DNA from: Aquimarina sp. RZ0
GTDB lineage: Bacteria; Bacteroidota; Bacteroidia; Flavobacteriales; Flavobacteriaceae
Direction: 5' to 3'
DNA length: 64,000 nt
Assembly: GCF_008370685.1 (NCBI RefSeq)
Contig: NZ_VTZU01000006.1
Location: forward strand, 62,001-126,000
Each line of letters opens with the position of its first letter. Position 1 is the stretch's first letter. A program made the position numbers and the translations under genes. Shown here piece by piece: positions 18,349 to 28,283 of the stretch. A model generated the notes under the pieces. The model made no database searches. It had not been told where the DNA came from and saw only the letters and a program-made list of their open reading frames with translations.

Positions 18349-18690
18349 TTATTTTTTGGACAACGTAGTTTTTGCAAACGAAATACCTTCCCATCCTGTT
18401 TTTATAAAATTCCGAATATTTTGATGATCTGTTCCATCGGGTGTATTGAGAACACCTTTATAATAGTCTCCAAAACATAATAAGGTTTGTTCTTTGTTCA
18501 GATTGTGAAGCTTTGCAAAAGAAAATAATTTGCATGATCCTGAATTTTCTCCAGCTTTATTTTCTTGATTTCCATTAGTAAATTGTGTGGGTGTAAAATT
18601 ATAATGCATATCAATGGTTTCTATAATTTCCTGAAAACTAATTTCTTGATGGTTCGCAATAAGTTTATCAATGAATTCTGAGATCGTCAT
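18349..18690 (-). CDS. HopJ family protein
   Basis: 113 residues. The sequence (FQEIIETIDMHYNFTPTQFTNG, LFSFAKLHNLNKEQTLLCFG, YYKGVLNTPDGTDHQNIRNF) matches the HopJ type III effector family in length and motifs. The family is widespread in free-living bacteria lacking type III secretion, including Flavobacteria, so the effector name does not imply virulence. It has no signal peptide. Biochemical role unknown. Transcribed alone. Confidence 0.85.
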   Translation of the reverse strand: MTISEFIDKLIANHQEISFQEIIETIDMHYNFTPTQFTNGNQENKAGENSGSCKLFSFAKLHNLNKEQTLLCFGDYYKGVLNTPDGTDHQNIRNFIKTGWEGISFAKTTLSKK

Positions 18691-19011
18691 AAGTGCTTTG
18701 ATTTATTGTAGATTTTTTTAATGTACCTGCACAATATAAGATGTATTTTTTTTACCAGTAAATCGGTCTAAAATTTTAGTTCTAAAATTGGGTAAATAAT
18801 ATGTTCAAAAACGATGCATTTTGACTAATAAAAATACATTAAAAAATAGGGAATTTTACTCTTTTATTAGTACTATAAGGTATGGGACGCATTTTATTTT
18901 AAAATTAAAATATAATAGTTTCGATATTTTACAGTTATCATATTTTGAATGATTAGTTGTATTTTAGTGTAAAAATTGAGATATTTCTCGACTAAAAATT
19001 TAAACTGTGGT
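18691..19011. other. Intergenic region, no gene seen
   Basis: About 320 A/T-rich bases between the divergent HopJ and T9SS-cargo genes. It must hold both promoters, but no unambiguous TANNTTTG element was assigned. Confidence 0.4.
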
Positions 19012-22011
19012 ATGAAAAGGATATTTTTCCTTTGTTTTCTAATTAGCTATGTGATTGGTTTTTCTCAGGAAAAAAAAACCATGAATGCTACTATGCATAC
19101 CACTTCTGGTCAAATGAAAGAGGTACCCTCTTTGCTTGGTAGAAAACTGATTCCTGAAGCTCCCAGAACCGGAGATATAAATCCCAGAAGAACCGGAGCT
19201 AATAAAATTGTACCTGGGAAAGGCTTACCAAAAGGTGCAGACCCATTAGTATCAAAACAAAAAAACACAAGAAACCGGAGAGTAAATAAATCTCCTTCCT
19301 TAATTTTTGAGGCTAATGCCAGTTTTATTGCTCCTACTGATCCTACGGGAGCTGTAGGACCCAATCATTATTTAAGTGCTAAGAATTCTGCCTTTGCTAT
19401 CCACGACAGGAATGGTAATGTACTCGTACCTTCTACATCATTGGCAAATATATTTCCGGGAGAGACAAAAGGAGATCCTATCGTATTTTATGATAATTTT
19501 GCAGATCGATTTGTAATCACTCAATTTAGTGCTACTCCTAATGGATTTCTGGTTGCTGTAGGTAGAGGACCAGACCCTGTAAATGATGGCTGGTATACAT
19601 ATCGTTTTAATACAGGCGGAACGGACAGATCAAATTTTCCTGATTATACCAAGTTTTCGATTTGGTCAGATGGATATTATGTAACCGCTAATAAAAATCA
19701 GGGAACTGTACAAGAAAGTGAAGTGGTGTATGCAATCGAGAGAGAACAGATGCTGGCAGGAGCAAGTGATGCCAAGATGGTTGGTTTTCCATTACCCGGA
19801 GCTCGTATAGGGGGTTTTTACAGCCCTGCTTCGTTTAATGCTATAGGAAAAATACTCCCGCCCACTGGTGATGCTAAAGTTATTTATTTTCAGGATGATG
19901 CCTGGGGAGGAGTTCCTGAAGACGCTTTAAAATTATGGACTATTAATGTAGATTGGGTTAATCCAGCTGCATCTACTATAACAGAAGCAGAAGAACTTAC
20001 AGTAAGTAATGGAAACATAACTTCTTTTGATTCTACTTTTGATGGAGGAAGTTTTGGAAATATCCCACAACCGGGAACAGATGGGCAAGATATTGATGCA
20101 TTACAAGGTGCGATTATGCATGCTACAAATTATAGAAGATTTTGTGATTACAATTCGGTAGTACTGAATTTTGCTGTAGATGTTGATGACCGGGCAAATT
20201 CAGATAATATTGCAGGCATCAGGTGGTATGAAATACGCCAGAATGGTGATGGACAACCATGGTTTGTGTTTCAGGAAGGTACTTATACCTCTCCTGGTGG
20301 CAAGAGTGCCTGGTGTGGAAGTATGGCTATGGATATCTTTGGAAATATAGGAATGGGGTATACCTCGATGGGAACTGTTGCTAATGGAGCAAATGCTGAT
20401 AGTTTTGCTTCTTTACGATATACTGGGCGATTAGCTGATGATCCGCCAGGAACTATGACCTTTAGCGAAGAAACGATAGCATTAGGAACTGCTATTAATG
20501 AAACTACACAATTTCGTTATGGTGATTATGCTCATCTCACTGTAGATCCGGTTGACGATCAAACGTTTTGGCATATCGGAGAATATTTTGAAAGTTCTGG
20601 GAATAATGCCAGAGATATTGTAGGAGTTTTTAAAATAGCTGGTAATGTGGCTAATGACGTGGGAGTAATAAGTATTGATGCCCCGGATGATGCTTCTTTT
20701 ACTACAGCTGAAGTTATAACCATTACCATTCAGAATTTTGGATCCACCACGCAAAGTAATATTCCTGTAAGCTATTCTATCAATGGAGGCACTGCGGTTA
20801 ACGAAATTTTTACAGGATCCATTGCAGCCGGACAATCAGCATCATTTTCTTTTAATGCTACTGCTGATCTTACAAGTCTTGGTAGTTCTTTTATAACAGC
20901 AGAAACGAATAACACTGGTGACGTCACTCCTGAGAATGATTGTACCACCAGAGAGGTATTTAATTTATTGCCCAATGATGTGGGCGTAATTAGTTTAGTT
21001 TCACCAATATCCACAGGAGGTCTTTCATCTACCGAATCAGTTGTTATTAAGATTCAGAATTTTGGAGGTTCTCCTCAATCAAATATTCCTGTTTTCTATA
21101 CTATAAATGGAGGCACAACGGTCAACGAAACTTTTGCAGGAACGGTTGGGGTAGGAGAATCTATAGAGTATACATTTACAGCAACTGCTGATTTGTTAGA
21201 ATTCGGTATATATACTTTTGAGATAGGAACTGCACTGGTCAATGATCAGGATACCAGTAATGATGTAATATTCAAAGATGTTGAGCATAGCCTATGTTCT
21301 CCAACATCAGATTGTGCCAGATTTGGAGATGGTCTCGTGTTTTTTAAATTATCGAATGTCACTAATGGAGGTATTTCCTGTAATACAGGGTATGAAAATT
21401 TTACAGATTTGGTAATTAATCTGGATAAAGCAGTAGATGTTTATATCTTAACCGTTCAAAGTGGTTTTGCCAATGGAGATTCTGAGCGTTTTTCACTTTG
21501 GATAGATTTTAATGATGACACCATTTTTGATGAAGATGAGCTGCTTATAAGTAATGAGATTATTAACAGACAAAATGTAGATCAAAATTTTGCTCTTACA
21601 TTAGGTGACAATGCCACTTTGGGATCGCATTTATTAAGGGTTCGTGCTGGTGATACCAATGAGAATAATGGAGCACGGCTTAATGATGCTTGCGGATCCA
21701 TGCAGTTTGGCAGTACCCACGATTATAGAGTAGAAATTGGAGAAAACACTATACCTAATGAAAATTTGATAGTGGTTACGCAGCCAAATGACCAGTTTCT
21801 CATTACAATGAGTGATTCTAATGCAGATAATATTTTGAGACTAAGTGTTTATAGTGTTGATGGTAAAACAATAGCTTCTAATCTCATAGAAAAAGATGCG
21901 AGTGGTAGATTCACCTATTCATTAGACATGTCGTATGCCAGTAAAGGCATTTATTTTGTAAAATTAGGAAATGGCAAAACAGGAAAGTCAGCAAAATTCT
22001 CTGTTAATTAA
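19012..22011 (+). CDS. Secreted T9SS cargo protein with CARDB and GEVED domains
   Basis: About 999 residues from ATG 19012, which opens a typical signal peptide (RIFFLCFLISYVIGFSQE). The central part (about 90-550) is a large beta domain without an assigned name. Two CARDB-like Ig repeats follow (NDVGVISIDAPDDASFTTAE and NDVGVISLVSPISTG starts, each with IQNFG). A GEVED-like domain follows (SERFSLWIDFNDDTIFDEDE). The last ~80 residues form a type A T9SS sorting domain (LRLSVYSVDGKTI ... KGIYFVKL). It should be secreted through the type IX system and attached or released at the surface. Its stop overlaps that of the next convergent gene. Confidence 0.88.
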   Translation: MKRIFFLCFLISYVIGFSQEKKTMNATMHTTSGQMKEVPSLLGRKLIPEAPRTGDINPRRTGANKIVPGKGLPKGADPLVSKQKNTRNRRVNKSPSLIFEANASFIAPTDPTGAVGPNHYLSAKNSAFAIHDRNGNVLVPSTSLANIFPGETKGDPIVFYDNFADRFVITQFSATPNGFLVAVGRGPDPVNDGWYTYRFNTGGTDRSNFPDYTKFSIWSDGYYVTANKNQGTVQESEVVYAIEREQMLAGASDAKMVGFPLPGARIGGFYSPASFNAIGKILPPTGDAKVIYFQDDAWGGVPEDALKLWTINVDWVNPAASTITEAEELTVSNGNITSFDSTFDGGSFGNIPQPGTDGQDIDALQGAIMHATNYRRFCDYNSVVLNFAVDVDDRANSDNIAGIRWYEIRQNGDGQPWFVFQEGTYTSPGGKSAWCGSMAMDIFGNIGMGYTSMGTVANGANADSFASLRYTGRLADDPPGTMTFSEETIALGTAINETTQFRYGDYAHLTVDPVDDQTFWHIGEYFESSGNNARDIVGVFKIAGNVANDVGVISIDAPDDASFTTAEVITITIQNFGSTTQSNIPVSYSINGGTAVNEIFTGSIAAGQSASFSFNATADLTSLGSSFITAETNNTGDVTPENDCTTREVFNLLPNDVGVISLVSPISTGGLSSTESVVIKIQNFGGSPQSNIPVFYTINGGTTVNETFAGTVGVGESIEYTFTATADLLEFGIYTFEIGTALVNDQDTSNDVIFKDVEHSLCSPTSDCARFGDGLVFFKLSNVTNGGISCNTGYENFTDLVINLDKAVDVYILTVQSGFANGDSERFSLWIDFNDDTIFDEDELLISNEIINRQNVDQNFALTLGDNATLGSHLLRVRAGDTNENNGARLNDACGSMQFGSTHDYRVEIGENTIPNENLIVVTQPNDQFLITMSDSNADNILRLSVYSVDGKTIASNLIEKDASGRFTYSLDMSYASKGIYFVKLGNGKTGKSAKFSVN

Positions 22012-22373
22012 TCCACTCGTTTCTGTATTTCAGTAATGGATACAGGTCTCGCTTCATTACACCTGCTTTTCATTCGTAAACTATTATATTTTACCCATAT
22101 TTTTTCGGGAATCTCTGTTTTAAAGAAATCGTGTAGATTGATAGGATCAAGCTTGTCTTTGTATTTCTCTACACTGATAATATATTGACAACCTCTAGAT
22201 TTTTCAGTCAATGTAATAGTCCCTTTAATAAACCCTTTCTCTTCCATTTCTTTAGTATTTACTGAGGCGATATTTTCTTTTTCGTTATTTTTACTATCCG
22301 TTCCTTTTGTAGTTATACAACTAACCAGCAATATAGAAATCCCCAGTATACTAATTTTTAAAATATTTTTCAT
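22008..22373 (-). CDS. Small lipoprotein of unknown function
   Basis: 121 residues with a lipobox ending at Cys19 (GISILLVSC). The mature part is charged and has two further Cys residues (SRGCQY and KSRCNEA) that could pair as a disulfide. GTITLTEKSRGCQYIISVE looks like a small beta domain. Not recognised as a named family, though similar short lipoproteins are common in Flavobacteriaceae. Convergent with the T9SS cargo gene; the two stop codons share the bases 22008-22011. Confidence 0.7.
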   Translation of the reverse strand: MKNILKISILGISILLVSCITTKGTDSKNNEKENIASVNTKEMEEKGFIKGTITLTEKSRGCQYIISVEKYKDKLDPINLHDFFKTEIPEKIWVKYNSLRMKSRCNEARPVSITEIQKRVD

Positions 22374-22688
22374 TGCTTCGATTTTAAGAATTATAATCTC
22401 TTTTATTTTATATCAGCCAGATTAATACTTTTTCTCCAATAAAATTACTTGCTAAAATCATTTCTTTTTGTTCCACACTTCGAAATAAATGGCATCAATA
22501 GTAGCTACTACTTATAAATTTTCTTTCTCAGCTGAATTCAAAAATAATTTGATTCAGTTTACCGTGATTTCACTTAAGAACCGGTATAACCATTTATCCA
22601 AAAAACTGCATCTTTTTTCCTGACACAAAAAAATGGTATTCTTATGAACAAATTCAATTCAGAATTGGCATAAACAATACAAAAATAG
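22374..22688. other. Intergenic region, no gene seen
   Basis: About 315 bases between two minus-strand genes. No protein-like frame, hairpin terminator or known repeat was found; the sequence is A/T-rich. Confidence 0.4.
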
Positions 22689-25600
22689 TTAGAAATACGC
22701 TCTAAGTTGTATACTTCCTGTATGAATTGTATTTGCTGTTTCACTTTTTCTACCTAAGTATGATATATTAAGGTCCAGATATTTGGTTAATTTTTTCTGT
22801 GCCAATACAGACCAGGTGTAATTATCTCCGGGTTGTAAACCATTTAGCAATTGATACCCTACTGGTGAAAAAGCATTTCCTGTAAAATCATTATTAAAGT
22901 AGTTAAACTCACCAGTAATAGAAACTTGTTGTTTGTTTGCATACATAAAAGAAGCTCCAAATCTTTGCTGTGCTATTGCCTCTTGTCCAGAAGAATTTTC
23001 TTGATCATTTAGTAAATAAGAGATACTAAATTGTGTCTGGGGAGAAAGTAAATAAGAAAGTTTGGGTTCTATTTTATACCCTTCCAAGAGGTAATTTCTA
23101 TTGATAAAATTTTCTGATACACTTTCTGTTTCTAATAGTTCATTCCTTAAATCAAAGAGCCAGGTTTTTGCCATTTTATGCGTAAAAGTTAATTGATGAC
23201 TTTGTATATTATTTTCCTGAAGCCCTGTAACCTGTAGATTTGTATTCTTTGTAGACAAATACGTATATGAGGTAGTGTATCGTTGCTTCCCTCTGTTAAA
23301 GAATACTGTATTCCTAAAACTTAGATTCAATGCTAATTCCTGATCGTTTTCTCGAAATGGATTAATATCAAATGAGTTATCCTCTCTACGGTTTTTGCGG
23401 TCAATTATATAAGAAGTCTGGTTATAGAAGTGTGATAACAGTTTTTTTGCACTATTTTCTGAACTGGTCCAGGAAAGCGGATTTAAGGTAATGATCTGGC
23501 TCAGTCTGTTTTGATGTGTTTTTATAAAAAGTTGATTAGGAAGCAATACCCGCAGGTAGATAGCCTCATCGGTAAACTGAGCGATTTCGAATTCTTCCAG
23601 TTCCTGTATCCCGTTTTCATTATAATCATTCCAGGTAAATGTTCCTTGCCCCGGATCTACTTGCACATAGGTAAATTCCTGCTGAGGTAAGGTTCCGCTA
23701 TTGGTTTCAAAAACAGTATTCCAATTTATTTTACTTCCAAAAAAGCGTTGATTATACAGTAATCTCGAATTTAAGGATTGTTCGTCTTCACGATTTTGAT
23801 CTTCATTGTTTAATGTTCTGTAATTCACAAATAATGATAGTTGTGTATTTGTAGTGTTTAATAAGTTAGATTTAAGAAAATACGTATTCGAGGTACTCAC
23901 TTTATCCAGAAGATTATTTTTAACACTATCATTGATACGATGTCTATATCCAATTTCTGCATAGATTTTTGTACTATCCCCTACTCCACTATATACTTCG
24001 TAGGATCTAAATCGTTGCGTATTTAAGGTAAAGGTTTGATCGGTAAGATTAATTTCTTTGTTCTCTTCTATACCTGTTTTAACACCTATCCAGTTTTTAG
24101 GAAAACGATACGTAAGATTACCATATATTCTAAAAAACCTGGAATCTAATTGTTCATTTTTACTATTTAGAAGGCTTGAGTATACAGAAATTCCCAGGTT
24201 ATTAAGTGCTAGTTCTGTACTTAAAAGATGACGATTTCCGTTATAATTATCTGAGAAATTAAGATGCTGAAATGAATAGCGCGAAAAGCCTTTTCTGGGA
24301 TGAAGAAGCTCTACCCCCGAAGTAAAAAATTGTTGATCACCCAACGGATTATTCAGGTTCCAGTCTCTATTAAATTCTACATTATAAATTCTTTCGATAC
24401 TTTTAAATTCATCTTGCACATAGTCCCCGTTTGCAAAAGCATTCATAGTCCAGCTACTGTCTTTAGAAAAAATACGATGCATAATTTGAAGTCTTCCTGC
24501 GACACCATCATTATTATCATCGTCCAGATCAGAAAACAAATTCAGGTCGTTTTTACTTCCGGAGAGTTCAAACCCAATAGCTGTTTTTTTGTTAGGAGTA
24601 TAAGAACCCTGGACTACTGCGGTTTGTAACTTGGTAGGCGCCTCTAATCTTATGATTGGAGCATAGTTCCCTTGTGGGACTCCATTTACCGGCGCTACAT
24701 ACTCAAAAATTCTACTGATAGTAGATACATTTCCTATAATATAATCTCCCTGATTACTCCCTACCAGAGAGAAACGTACATTAAACAATTCATCTTCCGG
24801 GTTATTAGAAAAAACAAAGACATCCTGACCATCTATAGTGTCTATCCGATATAAGATTTTATTCTCACTAAACACGTCTGGAACAGCAGAGGGTGATATC
24901 ATTTGGGTACGATCATCTCCAGCATTAGAAAGAATTTCTTTTTGAGGATCACTTAGGTTTTGCTGAAGCGGTTGGTTTTTAGCATCATTTTCTGAGTATA
25001 CAAAAGCTCCAATTTTTAGTTTTTCACCCTCATGAGCACCTCCGCCATAGGCAATAATTCTGGAGTAATTTCTCTCTGTAGTCTGGTATTCTATAGATAT
25101 TCTCATATCTGATGTGATAGGATATGTAGGATTAAAACGTACTTCTCCGGCATTGTAATCAATGATATAATCTTTGTTTTCTCCACGTTCCAGTAGTAAT
25201 CCATTCACGTATACACGTTCGCTACCAGATACAATGAGAATAAATAACTCGCCATTAGGTCCTGTTAATTTATAAGGCCCCTGATTACCTTCCTGCCCAG
25301 TAAACTGGCTTCTGGTAAAAACACCTCTTACCAAGGCTCCGGATGCAAATACATTGGTTTTGGATTCCGTATGATCCAACGTTCCTTGAATAGATATTCC
25401 CTGTACATTTTTGGTAAATCTATTAAAGTAACTCGTGGTATTTTGCAATTGTACATCTCCGGCACGGACGTTCCAGTTTTTGGAATACAGTTCTATAAAA
25501 ACCTGATCAAATTCATCGAGATTCTGGGAATATCCACTTTGCTGTACCGGTACATTGGCATCTTGTATAGAAGCACGTAGCGATATATTCTCACTTATTT

Positions 25601-26102
25601 TCCCTGAGATCTGTAAATCTAATTCAGAATTTAATACTGTATTTTGATTGCTCCCTACAGTGACTCCTCTAGAAATGCTTCCGTTTGTAGTTAATCCATC
25701 AAATGGCGTAAATATTCCTTTTTTTGTAGGCGAAGATAAGCTATAGAGTTTCTGTAAACCATCAGTATCTTCTACGATAATAGAAGGGTCAAATTCAAAA
25801 TATTTTTTAGTCAAAAAATCAGGATACCTATAATATTCTATCGTGATAGAGTCGTTTTCTGTTTGTAGCTGAGGAGAAAGAACCAATGCAGCTTTTTGAT
25901 AATTAATAGCATATAAGGTGCTATCTATAATTATACCTTGTTTTGATATTATTCTAAAATCCAGAGAATTGATACTCACAGAATCAATTCGGATAGTATC
26001 CATTACAGGAACCTTTTTACTTCTAAACGTATCAGAAGCATCTTGCCCATGGGAGATATGTGCAAAAAGAAGTAAAAAACCTAAAACCGTAAAAATGCGC
26101 AT
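22689..26102 (-). CDS. Large outer-membrane beta-barrel protein, unknown function
   Basis: About 1137 residues from ATG 26102 (a GTG precedes it directly). N-terminal signal peptide (VLGFLLLFAHISHGQD). The rest is rich in alternating strands with motifs such as GSISRGVTVGSNQNTVLNSE, LRASIQDANVPVQQSG and WNVRAGDVQL, and ends SIQLRAYF with a terminal Phe, as expected for barrel insertion. A GPNGELFILIVSGSERVYVN segment suggests an inserted beta domain around 280-330. It resembles large uncharacterised Bacteroidetes surface barrels. No TonB-box, so likely not a TonB receptor. Gene stands alone. Confidence 0.75.
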   Translation of the reverse strand: MRIFTVLGFLLLFAHISHGQDASDTFRSKKVPVMDTIRIDSVSINSLDFRIISKQGIIIDSTLYAINYQKAALVLSPQLQTENDSITIEYYRYPDFLTKKYFEFDPSIIVEDTDGLQKLYSLSSPTKKGIFTPFDGLTTNGSISRGVTVGSNQNTVLNSELDLQISGKISENISLRASIQDANVPVQQSGYSQNLDEFDQVFIELYSKNWNVRAGDVQLQNTTSYFNRFTKNVQGISIQGTLDHTESKTNVFASGALVRGVFTRSQFTGQEGNQGPYKLTGPNGELFILIVSGSERVYVNGLLLERGENKDYIIDYNAGEVRFNPTYPITSDMRISIEYQTTERNYSRIIAYGGGAHEGEKLKIGAFVYSENDAKNQPLQQNLSDPQKEILSNAGDDRTQMISPSAVPDVFSENKILYRIDTIDGQDVFVFSNNPEDELFNVRFSLVGSNQGDYIIGNVSTISRIFEYVAPVNGVPQGNYAPIIRLEAPTKLQTAVVQGSYTPNKKTAIGFELSGSKNDLNLFSDLDDDNNDGVAGRLQIMHRIFSKDSSWTMNAFANGDYVQDEFKSIERIYNVEFNRDWNLNNPLGDQQFFTSGVELLHPRKGFSRYSFQHLNFSDNYNGNRHLLSTELALNNLGISVYSSLLNSKNEQLDSRFFRIYGNLTYRFPKNWIGVKTGIEENKEINLTDQTFTLNTQRFRSYEVYSGVGDSTKIYAEIGYRHRINDSVKNNLLDKVSTSNTYFLKSNLLNTTNTQLSLFVNYRTLNNEDQNREDEQSLNSRLLYNQRFFGSKINWNTVFETNSGTLPQQEFTYVQVDPGQGTFTWNDYNENGIQELEEFEIAQFTDEAIYLRVLLPNQLFIKTHQNRLSQIITLNPLSWTSSENSAKKLLSHFYNQTSYIIDRKNRREDNSFDINPFRENDQELALNLSFRNTVFFNRGKQRYTTSYTYLSTKNTNLQVTGLQENNIQSHQLTFTHKMAKTWLFDLRNELLETESVSENFINRNYLLEGYKIEPKLSYLLSPQTQFSISYLLNDQENSSGQEAIAQQRFGASFMYANKQQVSITGEFNYFNNDFTGNAFSPVGYQLLNGLQPGDNYTWSVLAQKKLTKYLDLNISYLGRKSETANTIHTGSIQLRAYF

Positions 26103-26275
26103 CACTTACAAAACTAGAGTTTTTAGCCTGTTATCGGTAGTGCTAATACCACAAATAAAGTTGATTTCTGCAACAAGTCTTGATTGGATAGGTTTTTATG
26201 ATAACAAAATAACGATAAAAACGAGATTTAGTTTCACAGTATACCGTTATTTTTTACCAACCAATCCATATATGA

Positions 26276-26560
26276 ATGTACTATTATAGAGCGATTTTTA
26301 AATTCTTCTGTGATGTAAACTTATTTAATTTGGCTTTTTGCCTGTTTATGAGTCTTATCACCGGGTTTTACTGGAGTATATTTTTGTTTAACACCGCCGG
26401 TATTTGGATAGGACTACAGGGTTTTAAGGTTTTCAAAAATGATGAATATTATCTGTATGCTAACCTGGGCTTTACCAAATCAGACCTGATACAAAAGGTT
26501 TTTTTTATAAATATAGTAATATCACTACCCTTGATATTTTTATTAGTAGTTTTTTTATAA
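26276..26560 (+). CDS. Small membrane protein linked to ABC ATPase
   Basis: 94 residues with two or three hydrophobic segments (VNLFNLAFCLFMSLITGFYW, then a C-terminal INIVISLPLIFLLVVFL). It ends 9 bp before the ATPase gene start and is almost certainly co-transcribed. Its C-terminal YANLGFTKSDLIQKVFFINI is reminiscent of the coupling region of ABC-2 type permeases, so it may be a minimal membrane subunit. No family assigned; function unknown. Confidence 0.65.
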   Translation: MYYYRAIFKFFCDVNLFNLAFCLFMSLITGFYWSIFLFNTAGIWIGLQGFKVFKNDEYYLYANLGFTKSDLIQKVFFINIVISLPLIFLLVVFL

Positions 26561-26569
26561 TGAAGCACT

Positions 26570-27235
26570 ATGAGTCATCTATCTATAGCGAATCTTACAA
26601 AATCTTTTGGTAAGCAAACAATTCTCAATACCGTTTCTTTTCAATGCGAAATTGGAGAAATTGTAGGGATATTTGGGAGTAACGGCACCGGAAAATCTAC
26701 TTTATTGCAATGTGTTTTTGGTACGACAAAAGCAGATACCATAAAGATAAGTATTGATTATGAAGACATCCAAGCTAAAGACATGATCCCGGACAGAAGA
26801 ATTGGGTATTTGCCACAAGATTCTTTTTTACCAAAAGAAAAAAGCGTACGTGACATTATTCCTTTGTTATTCCCAAAAGGAGAAGATCAGGACAAGATAT
26901 TTTATACCAAAGGAATTCACACAATAGAAAAAACCAAAATAGGCAAACTAGCTTTGGGGGAGTTAAGATATCTCGAAGTGGTATTATTATGCCATTTAGA
27001 GCATCCATTTTTAATGCTGGATGAACCTTTTTCGATGATACAACCTGATTATAAGGAACTGATCAAGGAACTTTTGGCATCTGTAAAGAATCAAAAAGGG
27101 ATTCTTATTACTGATCATTATTATGAGGATGTATTGGTAGTTGCTGATAGAAATCTTTTGGTAAAAGATGGTAATTTGTTTCCGGTCAAAGGCATCCTTG
27201 ATTTACAGAAGTTCGGATATCTGAGAAGGTCGTAA
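26570..27235 (+). CDS. ABC transporter ATP-binding protein with degenerate signature
   Basis: 221 residues. Walker A GSNGTGKST, Q-loop YLPQDS, Walker B FLMLDEPF and switch His in LITDHY are intact. The ABC signature is unusual: LALGELRYLE in place of LSGGQ. The last ~20 residues lack the usual regulatory tail. Together with the 94-residue membrane protein 9 bp upstream it forms a very small putative exporter or a membrane-linked regulatory ATPase. Substrate unknown. The palindromic-repeat array begins 79 bp downstream. Confidence 0.85.
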   Translation: MSHLSIANLTKSFGKQTILNTVSFQCEIGEIVGIFGSNGTGKSTLLQCVFGTTKADTIKISIDYEDIQAKDMIPDRRIGYLPQDSFLPKEKSVRDIIPLLFPKGEDQDKIFYTKGIHTIEKTKIGKLALGELRYLEVVLLCHLEHPFLMLDEPFSMIQPDYKELIKELLASVKNQKGILITDHYYEDVLVVADRNLLVKDGNLFPVKGILDLQKFGYLRRS

Positions 27236-27314
27236 ATCAGATTGATTATACTATAGTTCCACTTTGGAGAGAGGTTAGGTCGGTATTGTTACTATATGAT
27301 AAGCATATTTGAAA

Positions 27315-27451
27315 AACACACCCAAGAATTTCTAACTTTTGCCAAAAGGCGCAAGCTGAAATGCTATCCCTCTCTAGAGGGAAGATTATTAGTGTATTAT
27401 ATCGAAAACGAAAATAGGTATTCCCCTCTCGAGAGGGGTTAGGGGTGTGTT
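27315..27451 (+). repeat. Palindromic AACACACCC/GGGTGTGTT repeat, unit 1
   Basis: 137 bp, begins AACACACCC and ends GGGTGTGTT, forming 9-bp terminal inverted repeats. Left half holds CCCTCTCTAGAGGG (6-bp stem, CT loop); right half holds the perfect palindrome CCCCTCTCGAGAGGGG. It is the most divergent of the three tandem units. Spurious small ORFs (NPSREG, LERGVRG peptides) come from it and should not be annotated as genes. Confidence 0.92.
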
Positions 27452-27474
27452 CACCATAAAGGAAAACAGCAAAC

Positions 27475-27608
27475 AACACACCCAAGGATTTCTAGCTTCG
27501 CCACAGGCAAAACTGAAATGCTATCCCTCTCTAGAGGGAAGGCTATTAGAGTATTATGTCGAAAACGAAAATAGGTATTCCCCTCTCGAGAGGGGTTAGG
27601 GGTGTGTT
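27475..27608 (+). repeat. Palindromic repeat, unit 2
   Basis: 134 bp with the same ends and two hairpins as unit 1; nearly identical to unit 3. It is separated from unit 1 by a 23-bp spacer that is itself almost identical to the spacer before unit 3, giving a period of 157-160 bp. This points to recent tandem amplification. Confidence 0.93.
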
Positions 27609-27631
27609 CACCATAAAGAAAAACAGCAAAC

Positions 27632-27765
27632 AACACACCCAAGGATTTCTAGCTTCGCCACAGGCAAAACTGAAATGCTATCCCTCTCTAGAGGGAAGGG
27701 TATTAGAGTATTATATCGAAAACGAAAATAGGTATTCCCCTCTTGAGAGGGGCTAGGGGTGTGTT
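27632..27765 (+). repeat. Palindromic repeat, unit 3
   Basis: 134 bp. The right hairpin is CCCCTCTTGAGAGGGG, a variant in the central two bases that keeps the 7-bp stem. It ends 64 bp before the TPR-CHAT start; that 64-bp spacer recurs in recognisable form upstream of the decayed copy at 53.0 kb. Confidence 0.93.
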
Positions 27766-28269
27766 TTAAAAACACCACAGTCATTATCCAAAAAAGCATA
27801 TCTTTAACATTACTTTTTAATAAAAGCTTATGCATCTGCTAAAAACTACCCTCATCTTTTTGTTTTTTACCTCTATTACTTTTGCTCAAAGTAAAACGCT
27901 ACAAGATACACTTCTGGCATCTCAATATTTTAAGAAAGCCGATTCTTTACTAACTGACCGTAAACTGGATAGTGCTATTGTATATTTTAAGAAGGCTTTA
28001 CCCATTTATAAAAAAGAAAACGCTTGGGAACGGATGGCTGGTTGTTATAATGGTATTTCTGAGAGCATGTGGCGTAATAGAAAATTGGAGACCTCGTTTA
28101 AAAATGCTAAAAAAGCTTTAAGCATACTTGAAAAATATCTTATCAGAAAGAATCAAGAAGAAGCATATGCTTATGATAATATTGGAAATTATTATGAGAA
28201 TATTTCGGATTTTGATAATGCCATGAAATGCTATCAAAAGGCATTACAAATTCAACAAAAAATATTACC

Positions 28270-28283
28270 AGAAAACAGAAAAC
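28270..28283 (+). repeat. 7-bp tandem duplication in TPR-CHAT gene
   Basis: AGAAAAC occurs twice in direct succession and shifts the TPR frame by +1. Removing one copy, with one extra A at the A4 run near 28331-28334, restores continuous TPR sequence. Short tandem duplications of this kind are known slippage sites. Confidence 0.75.

Noticed and set aside
18349-18690. HopJ label suggesting a type III virulence effector
   Set aside because: No type III secretion genes are present and the family is common in free-living bacteria; the name is only inherited.
23000-26000. Plus-strand ORFs inside the large barrel gene
   Set aside because: They lie antisense to a continuous 1.1k-residue frame with beta-strand periodicity and have no starts or motifs of their own.
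27315-27765. CRISPR-like array of three units with short spacers
   Set aside because: Repeats are ~134 bp, far longer than CRISPR repeats, and the two 23-bp spacers are nearly identical instead of unique. No cas genes are nearby.
27246-27835. Several 63-79 residue ORFs on both strands in the repeat array (NPSREGNTYF, LERGVRGVF peptides)
   Set aside because: They consist entirely of repeat sequence, recur with every unit and have no protein-like composition. They are by-products of palindromic repeats.
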